27,312 nt of DNA from Cymbomonas tetramitiformis (taxonomy: Eukaryota > Chlorophyta > Pyramimonadophyceae > Pyramimonadales > Pyramimonadaceae): NCBI GenBank assembly GCA_001247695.2, contig LGRX02035026.1, positions 1 through 27,312 of the forward strand, given 5' to 3'. Below the pieces are notes generated by a model. It was not told the DNA's origin and made no database searches. It was given only the letters and a program-made list of their open reading frames with translations. Each line of letters starts with the position of its first letter. Position 1 is the first letter of the stretch. Positions 9,040 through 16,403 of this stretch are shown one piece after another. Both the position numbers and the translations under genes were made by a program.

Positions 9040-10680
9040 CTACGGTCCACTTGGTTTTGGCGCTCCGCTGAATGAAGGAATCCAAGGTGTCTCTCGGAAA
9101 GCCGGCCAATCGAAGTCCTCCTCTCCAGTGAAGCCATGAAGGGCGGCGTCGCCATCGGAGTCCTCGGGCACCTCGTCGGGGTCAGAGCATGCCAAGTGCA
9201 GAGCCGGTTGCGTAAGCGGTGGCTCCGCAGACGGCACCACCGGCTCGCATGCCGTAGATGTAGATAACGGAGCAAGCGGCGGTGACGGGTCGGTCACGGG
9301 GGCAACGAACGTCATGACTGCCACGTCCGTAGGGGTGTCGGACTGGGGGACCGGCACCACCGGAGGGGCGTCTGCAGGGCAGTCCGGTGCCCGGAATGCC
9401 GCGATGGCAGCAGCGAACTCTGGGGGCGGAGGCCGCTTCCCAGCGGGGAGCGCGGTGTCGGGCGCTCGCCCATCGCCAAATGCCTCCTTACACATGTAAG
9501 GGCAGCACCCACGGGTGTCAGGGTGCGCATCAGTGACACCCCACATGCGAAAGCAAAGAATGCAGGGGTAGCCGACGCCCACCCAGCGCCTCACCATGGC
9601 GCCAGCGGGCTCCGCCTTCCACTCACCGACGGGCTTGGTGGTGTAGGCGGGGTTACGGTTGAAGGAGACGGCGTTGAGGGACGGTTTCTTCTCACGTCCA
9701 CCACCACCACCACGAGAAGGCACGTCGTAGCCGGTGTCCTTCACAGGGGTGGCGAAGTCAAGCTCCTCGCGCCAGACGGTGCGGATCCGCAGGCAGAGGG
9801 TGGAGAAGGAGAAGGGCACACCACCTCGCAAGTCGCGGATGACGTTGACGTACAAGGGGGTGACGTACGGTGATTGCTTGGCCGAGTTGGCCAAGATGTG
9901 CCAAAGATCTTTGACTCTCTTGGCCTCGCTGTAGTCCGGGTTGATCCTGGCGTGCTTGTCGCCAAGAGTACGGATAGCCGTAAGCTGGGGGGACGGGTCG
10001 TCGGGCTCGTTGATGATGGAAGAGCGCATTTTAACCCAAAAACGGTCGGAGTCGGAATCGGGGACCCCCTCAACCTCGTAGCGGAGGCGCTGTAAAATGT
10101 AACGGCCGTCCCCAGGGTGGGAACGAGCCGCCTCAGTGTACAGAGCGAGCGCCGTACCGCGAAGAACGATGGGGAGGACGGTGAAAACGATCTCGTTGAG
10201 CACCACGTGGTAGAAGTCGTAGTCGTGCTCAAGGTCCAAAAGTTTGGAGAACTCGGGGAAGGACACGGGGTAGAGCACGTGTCGAAAGGCCGCGAGTAAG
10301 GCGTTGAAATCGGTGTCGGCAGTCTCGGTGTCAAGGGTGTAGCCGTGCTTTTGGTTGTAGCCCCCAGGACGTAAAACCGCGATGATGTCGGCGGAGTACG
10401 TGAAGGCATACGATAGCTGCTCCAAATACTCCTCCTCCCGGCCTTCCTCCACCGGGGTGGAGACAAGGACTGATGGGTCGTTGAAGAATTCGGACGGCAG
10501 TGGAGACGGCCGCAGCGATGATGGACGCGAACGTAGAGAAGCGGTGGAGACAATTCTTCTCGGACGTGTGGGACCCGGTGTAGCACCACCGGAGTCCACG
10601 GGTGACGGTGACGGCGTGGCACTTGCCCGCCTTGCTGAACGGAGGGCCTCAGCAAGCCCGATCTGGCGCTGTTGTGACAT
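9040..10680 (-). CDS. Gag-like polyprotein of the LTR element
   Basis: The likely start is the ATG at 10680 (MSQQRQIGLAEALRSARRAS), giving 546 residues. The frame is open ten codons further upstream but only from a TTG. The order is a Ser/Pro/Arg-rich N-terminus, a helical core of about 250 residues (with FHVVL-like and LWHILANSAKQSPYV-type segments) that fits a retrotransposon capsid, a Gly-rich GGGGGRE linker, and a Cys/His cluster CILCFRMWGVTDAHPDTRGC. The cluster has the spacing C-x2-C-x9-H-x5-C, where a standard gag knuckle has C-x2-C-x4-H-x4-C. A Pro-rich and acidic tail follows. GC content and codon use are far higher than in the flanking virus-like genes, as expected for an insertion. 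It should form particles that package the element's RNA, with enzymes supplied in trans. Confidence 0.75.
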   Translation of the reverse strand: MSQQRQIGLAEALRSARRASATPSPSPVDSGGATPGPTRPRRIVSTASLRSRPSSLRPSPLPSEFFNDPSVLVSTPVEEGREEEYLEQLSYAFTYSADIIAVLRPGGYNQKHGYTLDTETADTDFNALLAAFRHVLYPVSFPEFSKLLDLEHDYDFYHVVLNEIVFTVLPIVLRGTALALYTEAARSHPGDGRYILQRLRYEVEGVPDSDSDRFWVKMRSSIINEPDDPSPQLTAIRTLGDKHARINPDYSEAKRVKDLWHILANSAKQSPYVTPLYVNVIRDLRGGVPFSFSTLCLRIRTVWREELDFATPVKDTGYDVPSRGGGGGREKKPSLNAVSFNRNPAYTTKPVGEWKAEPAGAMVRRWVGVGYPCILCFRMWGVTDAHPDTRGCCPYMCKEAFGDGRAPDTALPAGKRPPPPEFAAAIAAFRAPDCPADAPPVVPVPQSDTPTDVAVMTFVAPVTDPSPPLAPLSTSTACEPVVPSAEPPLTQPALHLACSDPDEVPEDSDGDAALHGFTGEEDFDWPAFRETPWIPSFSGAPKPSGP

Positions 10681-10941
10681 GTTAGGCAGAAAATAATCCA
10701 GAATGTCCAAAGCTGACGGAGACGGTGCGTAGATCCCCAGTCACAAACGGTAGGGTAACCCACGATAACGGCAGCGGCAAGAGGAACGGAGACGGAAAAA
10801 AATGCCGCTGTGACGGTACGCAGTTAATTAATCTGCGCTTTGAAGGTAATCAAAAACGGTGCTGACGGTTTTTAGAATCGGATAAACCGAAGCGAGCCGA
10901 ACCTACCGGAATCACCACGCACGTGAAGTGGGACGATAACC

Positions 10942-11190
10942 TGATGAAACAGGTGATAATAGGTATATATATTGTTGAAGATATATAACGATATCACTGC
11001 AACAGGGGCTCAGAAAGCAGTGGCTGGTGGAAACCGGTGATACAAAACTGATAGAAGAATTACGGCAGTGAGTTTTCTAGCAGGTGTGTGTCAGACGGTG
11101 ACACACGACCAGTGACACACGCAGCAAGGGGTGATGCTAGGAGGAGCTGAACCCCCCATACAGTGGGGGGGGACTTCAGTCTCCCCGTGA
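10942..11190 (-). repeat. 5' LTR (element sense) of the gag-only element
   Basis: Same 249-bp sequence as 8603-8851, with 6 C in place of 5 in the C run, one G/T and one T/C difference, and one A fewer after the G run. It is followed on the plus strand by the TTGTG duplication. Confidence 0.9.
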
Positions 11191-11394
11191 TTGTGCAACG
11201 TTGACAATTCCACCATCGATTCTTGCATTTCCATCTACTTCTAAACCGGAAATTTTTACACTTGCTCCAGCGGTTGCCGGTTCCAAAACATTATTTTCGG
11301 TCCATTTTGAAGTTTGTGTAGGATTGTATGTTTGACCATTAACGGTATCACATGTTAAATTCTTACAAACTAAACTTTGTCCAAAACTTGACAT

Positions 11395-11408
11395 ATATCA
11401 TATATACC
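11395..11408 (-). promoter_or_regulatory. AT-rich start-proximal motif of the leftmost fibre gene
   Basis: The minus strand reads GGTATATATGATAT directly before the ATG. It overlaps the stop codon of the upstream retropepsin gene (11408-11410). It resembles the motifs before the starts at 14634, 15031 and 15370. Confidence 0.4.
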
Positions 11409-12554
11409 TATTTAAATTTCACGCGGTATCGCTTGTATTGTTTTATATGATTAACCCCTATGGAGCGGTTTGTACCATATACGAACACTTTGACCGCTCA
11501 GATCGTAGTACATTCACAGCTCGAACTGACAACACTCGGTGCAATCGCACATCCAAGCTTCGCACGCCCACCGCGATAGGTATCATTAATGCTCAAGAAT
11601 GGATTTTGCACATATACCTATTATATGTACCTTACGCACGGGGCATTTCGTTCTGAGCGAATCCCCAAAGTTGCTCGAGTCATGGGATGTAATATGTGTA
11701 ATATCTATCCTAAAGTGTGAGAAATCGCGGTGTTGGTGGCATACATCGACATGGGTATGCCGGTTCAATGGTTTGTATCATATCACATCACCATGCTCTT
11801 CATACGGGCCATATATACGTTCCCGGTATTCATTTATTGCTAAAAACACTCCATTTACGCCTTAAGTATGGAAAACATTGTAAAACCAATGTTTTTTTTT
11901 CTTGTTTTTGGTGTTTTTTTTCGCATACTTGCTTGAATATTTCGATATATCGACGCGTTTGACCAAAAAGATCATTGCCTATTCCAAAACATGAATAAAG
12001 GAGATTGTTTTATGGTCGTGGGATGACATATTACTCGATAATGCGGTTGCGAGAACTCGATTTTCACAAATTTGGTTCCTGGAACGGCATGTTTTTTGCT
12101 TGTATATTGTCGATATATCGTTGTATATATCATGTGCGCATGCATGCAATAGCTCAACATGACCGTCTATGGGTGGTGGAACATATGTCGAATCTCGTGA
12201 ACCTAACATGATACCATACACCACGAACACAATGCATTTGTAAAATATATGTTTTTCGCAAAAGGTTCCATCCGCTCCATAGGGGTTAATGCCTAACAAT
12301 GGTATTGCGTTATCATAAACGTCTACCTTTCCAAAAGCAAGTTCTTCAGTTACATCTAAGACTAATGGAACATCGTCAAATTCTGTAGTATTTTGTTCAC
12401 CGCCGACTCCAACAACCACATTTGGTTGGTTTCTAAAATCGGACGTGCCATCGGGATGAATTATCCCAATACGTCTTGCATCGGCGGTGGACATAGTTGT
12501 AACCTGGGCACCCGTATCATATATTAAAGAAACATGCTCATCTGACATATCCAT
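11408..12554 (-). pseudogene. Retropepsin-like aspartic protease gene, split by a piggyBac-like element
   Basis: The gene starts at the ATG at 12554, two bases after the stop of the preceding gene. IYDTGAQVTT at residues 11-20 carries the DTG catalytic motif of retropepsins. GVGGE near residue 50 may lie near the flap, and IPLLGI at 84-89 matches the (I/L)LG motif near the end of the fold. Retropepsins act as homodimers on polyproteins. Directly after the LLG motif the frame enters the inserted element (11455-12285) and gains about 100 foreign residues before a stop at 11979. If one TTAA and the element are removed, the frame continues for about 15 basic codons and stops at 11408-11410, 13 bp before the next gene. 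This is strong support for the original gene end. The protease is not part of a retrotransposon pol gene here: it sits alone among virus-like structural genes. Confidence 0.75.
11455..12285. mobile_element. piggyBac-like non-autonomous element, 831 bp, at TTAA
   Basis: Both flanks are TTAA (11451-11454 and 12286-12289). The ends are inverted: CCCCTATGGAGCGG at 11455-11468 and CCGCTCCATAGGGG at 12272-12285. A TTAA duplication with CCC-type ends is the hallmark of piggyBac transposons. The interior has no transposase frame. It is AT-rich with long T runs, a hairpin at 11872-11894 (AAAACATTG / CAATGTTTT), and the palindrome CGATATATCG twice. Removing it with one TTAA restores the retropepsin reading frame. 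The core resembles 21460-21575 in the opposite orientation. Confidence 0.8.
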
Positions 12555-12556
12555 TG

Positions 12557-12787
12557 CTAAGGATACTGATACAAATTTATCTTGGCGATCTGTTTTTTGT
12601 TTAGTTTTTGGTACGAGTTCTGTTTACTATATCTAACTACGTTTCCTTGGGCGTCAGCAATATTTCTTACCTTACATCGAGTGTTTGCAAGGCTTCCATT
12701 TACAATACCTTTAATTCTCATACCGACACCATCTTGAACGACGGTTTCACAACTTGGTAAATTAGGATTATTTCGCTTTACAGGCAT
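12557..12787 (-). CDS. Small basic protein of the virus-like module, unknown
   Basis: 76 residues, ATG at 12787 (MPVKRNNPNLPSCETVVQDG). It is the only member of the module, besides the two rightmost genes, that is intact. It is rich in Lys, Asn and Gln, with a basic C-terminus (KLNKKQIAKINLYQYP) and no domain I recognise. It begins 9 bp after the stop of the AIG-repeat gene and ends two bases before the retropepsin ATG. Its position suggests a small structural or nucleic-acid-binding protein, but that is inference. Confidence 0.7.
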   Translation of the reverse strand: MPVKRNNPNLPSCETVVQDGVGMRIKGIVNGSLANTRCKVRNIADAQGNVVRYSKQNSYQKLNKKQIAKINLYQYP

Positions 12788-12797
12788 TTATAATAAT
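12788..12797 (-). promoter_or_regulatory. AT-rich start-proximal motif of the small basic gene
   Basis: The minus strand reads GATTATTATAAATG into the start. The TAAATG at the start codon is like that before the gene starting at 15370. Confidence 0.3.
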
Positions 12798-14634
12798 CAG
12801 GTAAAATAATTGAATCCTGGGCTTACCCAAATCAATACACCGCCACCAGCACCGGCAACTTTAGATTCCATAGCTGTTCCGATATATGAATCACCCGCTG
12901 TGATCTGAGCACTATTGATTTCCCCACCTACTATGCATTTCACACGTTAGTTGGCCCTTCACATACGTATTATTTGTAGCAGTGGCATTTCTACATGTGG
13001 TGAAACCGCGTCCGATCAACACGAAACAACTCTGAGATGCAGCACTGTCTTGAATACAGACACCGATGGGTGTGCAGTTTTGGTTACTTTGAGTATACGA
13101 GTTATTGAATGGTTGAACTCCATTCACGGTGTTTATTCCATCATCATCAAACATGACAATCGTTGAAGCCGTAATCGTATTGGCGGTGTTATTAACAAAT
13201 GTAAATACATCGCCGGTGAATCTCAATGAATTTGCTGGAAGGGTGGTATTAGCGTACGCTTTCGTGATGAGTGTCAACGGTACGCTTGATAGTGTGAGTG
13301 AGTTGGTTGAACTTGGATGAGCGTAATTCAACGAGTTACTTAGAATAACAGACGCAGAATTTAATTCATCCAATTCCGCAATTGAACCGGTATTGCCGAC
13401 AGCCAATACTTGAGATAAACTCGGAATACCGCCGCCACTAGAAACAGGACCATATCGCACCTCATTGGATGCTGTGTCGTAATGCAACATTTGTGACTCG
13501 CTTGCTGGATCGGGACTGGCCCTGATAGGTCTGATATAAAACCTACTTGCGACACCGGCGTTTAATTCAACCCCGCTCGCGTTCAAAACGATTGTGTTAT
13601 CGGTGTTAACCGCACTCTGAGCAGAGTTCTGTCCTGCGAGAGCACCTATGTTGATTGCATTTTCGCCGCAAGCAAATTCCCCCGAGAAATATCCAATATT
13701 CACTGCATTATCTTTGCAGTTAACCTGACCGCTATCGTCACCGATTGCCACAACATAGGATCCGCAGTTATTGTTACCTGCACCAGAACCAATAGCAATC
13801 GTATCATTACTGGTTGTATTATTGATGGACAATGCATTCCTACCTATAGCGATAGAACGGTCTCCAATATGGTCGGCGTTTGTATACCCTTGAGTCTGCT
13901 CTCCTATCGATACTTTACCTAGACCGCCAGAGCCTGATTCAATTCTAAGATTATTCCCACTAAGTTTTTCTTGATTGACAATCATGGTACCTGTACCTGT
14001 ATATGAAACATCGGCGACACTGGTCGTGCTACCTTGATCAGTGACCGATTGTAAATTCTGATTTACACCAGAAGGTAAGTTTGTCAAAAGGCTTCCATCA
14101 CCGCGATCGCTTGCCTGCAGTTAATATTAAATCACCGGTATCAAGAACTACTGGGCCATTGGATACCAACAGTCCACTGCCGAGAGGCTCTATATTGATT
14201 GTTGTCTGCAAGCATGTTATCTCGTGGATGCCGGCTTCACCTATCTTAACTCGTGTTTGAATTACAGGATCCAAACTTTTAATCTCAAACGATGCATCTA
14301 AATCATCAAGACCTGCTGAAAACTTTGATTTAGACGCTGGATTGTTTAAAACGAAATCGTTGAATTTGATTGAAGTGTGTACCTTTAGCGACCCATCTGT
14401 CAACAAATTCATCTGTTCTCGTTCATTCAATGGGTCTTGAGTGTCAATCCACGAAATGGTGTTCTGATATTTGATATCGCTACCAATATGCATGGTCTCA
14501 AGCGGCGATTCAACGCTGCCTATAGTTTGACACACCACCGTATCGCAGGTGAGTGTATCGGTTGAACCCGTACCATTTACAAATGGTTTACCGTTAATTT
14601 CTTTCACAATCAAATTAGAACCAAAAGCTGACAT
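12797..14634 (-). pseudogene. Virus-like fibre protein gene with YadA-head-type AIG repeats, two frameshifts
   Basis: The gene starts at the ATG at 14634 (MSAFGSNLIVKEINGKPFVN) and would encode about 612 residues. The first frame ends at 14098, while the next begins without an ATG and overlaps it, so a 1-nt shift near 14110 breaks one gene. The second frame (from about 14110 to 12912) contains five repeats of SIAIGRNA / TIAIGSGAG / VVAIGDDSG / AVNIGYFSG / AINIGALAG, spaced 16-18 residues. This is the pattern of the YadA-type trimeric beta-roll head found in adhesins and virus fibres. A second 1-nt shift near 12940 moves the end to a third frame with GGEINSAQITAGDSYIGTAM and a Gly-rich C-terminus, stopping at 12797-12799. 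It shares the MS(S/A)FG N-terminus with its neighbours. Likely role before decay: trimeric attachment fibre or spike on the particle surface. Confidence 0.75.
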
Positions 14635-14650
14635 TATATATTATACACGA
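14635..14650 (-). promoter_or_regulatory. AT-rich start-proximal motif of the AIG-repeat fibre gene
   Basis: The minus strand reads TCGTGTATAATATATA directly before the ATG. TGTATAATA is shared with the motif before the gene starting at 15031. Confidence 0.45.
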
Positions 14651-14659
14651 TTTAATAAT

Positions 14660-15031
14660 TTACGGTGGGGTTCTTGAGATTAGTTTCATAAATATTTGTG
14701 TAGGTTCAGTATTTGCAGTCCGATAACCATACAATCCATTAATCGGAACTTGACTGTTCAAGGGTGGTATGTTATCTGGACCGGTAACAATCGGAAGATT
14801 TTCTATTCTAAATTTGCTTAGCTTTCCCGCCATGTTGAAATCTGCAATACCGGGGTCCCCGCTTTGGCTTGCATCGAAATTAAATATAGCTTCAGTTCCT
14901 AACAAATTAATTTGAGTTCTTGCTTCCGGTATATTACCATTTTTACCATCACGACCGATTGTCATTCCTTTACCATAGAAATCGGTTGCCGTAACTTTTG
15001 TTGTATTTAGTTCATTACCAAATGAGCTCAT
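14660..15031 (-). CDS. Short virus-like fibre paralogue with MSSFG N-terminus
   Basis: 123 residues, ATG at 15031 (MSSFGNELNTTKVTATDFYG), intact. After the shared N-terminal motif comes a region rich in Thr, Asn and Gly with alternating beta pattern (ARTQINLLGTEAIFNFDAS). It ends IFMKLISRTPP. It is far shorter than its two paralogues and may consist mostly of the anchor and a small shaft or cap. It starts 18 bp after the stop of the gene to its right and ends 25 bp before the next ATG. Confidence 0.7.
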   Translation of the reverse strand: MSSFGNELNTTKVTATDFYGKGMTIGRDGKNGNIPEARTQINLLGTEAIFNFDASQSGDPGIADFNMAGKLSKFRIENLPIVTGPDNIPPLNSQVPINGLYGYRTANTEPTQIFMKLISRTPP

Positions 15032-15050
15032 TAATTATTATACATTATGC
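15032..15050 (-). promoter_or_regulatory. AT-rich start-proximal motif of the short fibre paralogue
   Basis: The minus strand reads GCATAATGTATAATAATTA directly before the ATG. It fills the short gap after the upstream stop codon and shares TGTATAATA with the motif at 14635-14650. Confidence 0.45.
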
Positions 15051-15370
15051 TATGAAAAAAACAAAGGTACAGGTTGCAACAATCGACTATTTAATGGATG
15101 CTCCATCGGGAAATGGAACATTTCCATCTTTTGAGAAAGCTTTTCACCATGCCCTAGGGTATAACTTTTGTATCCCGCCAAAGGATGAACGTTGCTTATC
15201 CTGAATGGTGGATATGTGATGTCACTGATTGTTTTACACGGGAGTTGTTGCATCATAACCGGTCTAAAACCTGACATTTGAAACATCGTCGCGGTGTGAA
15301 TTTGTTTGTCCACATTGGGACCTACGTCTTTGATCATATTATAACTGGTTAAGCCAGGTTGTTGTGCCAT
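15050..15370 (-). CDS. Unknown protein of the virus-like module, first in the run
   Basis: 106 residues, ATG at 15370 (MAQQPGLTSYNMIKDVGPNV), intact. It is rich in Met, Pro and His, for example TYPPFRISNVHPLAGYKSYT, with no membrane segment or domain I recognise. It is the rightmost member of the leftward run and starts in AGTATATATAAATG. It could be a minor structural protein of the particle; that comes only from context. Confidence 0.65.
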   Translation of the reverse strand: MAQQPGLTSYNMIKDVGPNVDKQIHTATMFQMSGFRPVMMQQLPCKTISDITYPPFRISNVHPLAGYKSYTLGHGEKLSQKMEMFHFPMEHPLNSRLLQPVPLFFS

Positions 15371-15384
15371 TTATATATACTATT
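15371..15384 (-). promoter_or_regulatory. AT-rich start-proximal motif of the first module gene
   Basis: The minus strand reads ATAGTATATATAA directly before the ATG, giving TAAATG at the start. It is the likely promoter for the first gene of the module. Confidence 0.4.
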
Positions 15385-15463
15385 ACTCGCGTTTTAAAAT
15401 ACCGTTTCAATTAACAAAGACGACACGTCACGATCCCCGTTCATGCATCGCCTGAGAGCGTGC

Positions 15464-15719
15464 TCATAACGATGGTGATGATCCGCGATCCGCGTTCTCG
15501 TTTCGCTTTGGATCGTAACCGTCATCGGAAATCCCGAACGCACTGCACCGTGTCTTCGCGTTCCAGTAATCGATGACATCGGCAGAAATGTCACTGGCGC
15601 ATACGCTCGGACTGCGCCATGGCGACCTCACCTTGATGGACACAGTATCGTGAGCTCTTGACTTCCCATTTAGTCTTACGTGCGTCTCCGAAGTTTGAAA
15701 GCACGGAGCCGAAAACCAT
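15464..15719 (-). pseudogene. Possible broken small gene
   Basis: A frame starts at the ATG at 15719 (MVFGSVLSNFGDARKTKWEV) and stops at 15591. A second frame, open from about 15660, continues with a protein-like sequence (ADVIDYWNAKTRCSAFGISD) to a stop at 15464-15466. A single shift near 15600 would join them to about 85 residues. The base composition is more GC-rich than in the virus-like genes to its left, so it may be host-derived. No domain is recognised, and it could be chance. Confidence 0.3.
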
Positions 15720-16372
15720 ACTGCAAACTCTGATTAGATCAGCCTAAATAATTTGATTATATTGTGTTGCTAGTATAAAATAGTTTCTGATATTTTCGCG
15801 TACCGTATATTTTCCGCAGGTGGTTGGTCATTGCGTGGTCGCCGCAAGCAAGATGCGTTTGGTGTTTACGTAACCCACACACCCACGCACTTTGTCGCTT
15901 GCCCAAAACTATGATTTACCCCATAATTTTCGTACGAAATTTTGAGAGTAGATCCTGCCGGGGCACATATTTTCCTTTCGTAATTCACTTACAGTGTTCG
16001 CAATTTGAAGTCCATGAGCTCGTTTGAAAATGGTCTATGGCAGTTGGTCACACACGGAATGAGCGGACATCATTCCCGCCAGGTGCGCTCACAACCTTTT
16101 AGCATGATCGGAAAGGTGCATCTACCGGTGCACCTTGATTCATTGTGATATCCTGAAGGGCAGGTGAGTTGGTATAGGGACGCTCGACATTTGATGTGGG
16201 GCTAGGAGCTCCCACGTTACGTGATGTTTAAGTGATTTTTAAGTACTTGTTTTGTGTGCGTTCTCTGCCTTTAGGCTAGCTAGTTCGAAAAATGCGCTTT
16301 CGAATTGAATTCTTCGATAGAATTTTACAGGTGTGTGTGCCTGTTTGCATGTTTTTACTGGATTGTGAAAAA
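15720..16372. other. Unassigned region
   Basis: No gene recognised. It is AT-rich at the left, and open frames are below 85 residues without motifs. Confidence 0.4.
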
Positions 16373-16403
16373 CTGGGCCTTTTTAGCTTCTAAAAAGGCC
16401 CAG
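16373..16403. repeat. Perfect 14-bp hairpin
   Basis: CTGGGCCTTTTTAG at 16373-16386 and CTAAAAAGGCCCAG at 16390-16403 are exact reverse complements around a CTT loop. This would fold strongly in DNA or RNA. Role unknown. Confidence 0.85.

Larger units (their letters stand above)
8603..11190 (-). mobile_element. Gag-only (non-autonomous) LTR retrotransposon, 2588 bp
   Basis: It has 249-bp LTRs at both ends in the same orientation, flanked by the 5-bp duplication TTGTG at 8598-8602 and 11191-11195. The LTRs differ at only about four positions (two substitutions, two 1-bp indels), so the insertion is fairly young. The only coding frame is a gag-like protein on the minus strand. There is no protease, reverse transcriptase, RNase H or integrase, so it must rely on a partner element. 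In element sense, the sequence after the 5' LTR (GGTTATCGTCCCACTTCACG) would be the primer-binding region, although it is not a textbook match. A purine-rich GGGGTGAGGTGGTG lies directly before the 3' LTR and can serve as polypurine tract. The LTR ends read TCAC...ATCA in element sense, not the usual TG...CA. Confidence 0.9.
7959..11394 (-). pseudogene. Virus-like fibre protein gene, split by an LTR retrotransposon and carrying two stop codons
   Basis: The gene starts at the ATG at 11394 (MSSFGQSLVCKNLTCDTVNG) and its 5' part runs to 11191. There it is cut by the LTR element at 8603-11190. The frame resumes at 8602, and when the TTGTG duplication is counted once it passes the junction without a shift. 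Two in-frame stops follow, a TGA near 8513 and a TAG near 8350, and the last 115 residues run to the stop at 7959. The ancestral product would be roughly 280 residues. The N-terminus shares the MS(S/A)FG-x-x-L motif with the proteins starting at 14634 and 15031. The C-terminal part (KFICFFDLMLSADDVGDGVK and following) is rich in beta-prone stretches and looks like a virus structural or fibre tip domain, but I cannot name a family. It is the last gene of the module. Confidence 0.75.

Noticed and set aside
8752..9275. Minus-strand frames of 76 and 91 residues at the end of the LTR element
   Set aside because: One lies over the LTR and its junction, the other is a shifted reading of the gag tail.
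9741..10763. 340-residue minus-strand frame rich in Ser, Pro and Thr
   Set aside because: It is an out-of-frame shadow of the GC-rich gag gene; the gag frame has a capsid-like core and a Cys/His cluster.
11979..12290. C-terminal 100 residues of the protease-like open frame
   Set aside because: They are encoded by the inserted TTAA element and not by the original gene.
12912..14087. Separate 391-residue gene starting at 14087
   Set aside because: The apparent start is TTG, there is no suitable ATG, and the frame overlaps the end of the preceding frame. It is the middle part of one frameshifted gene.
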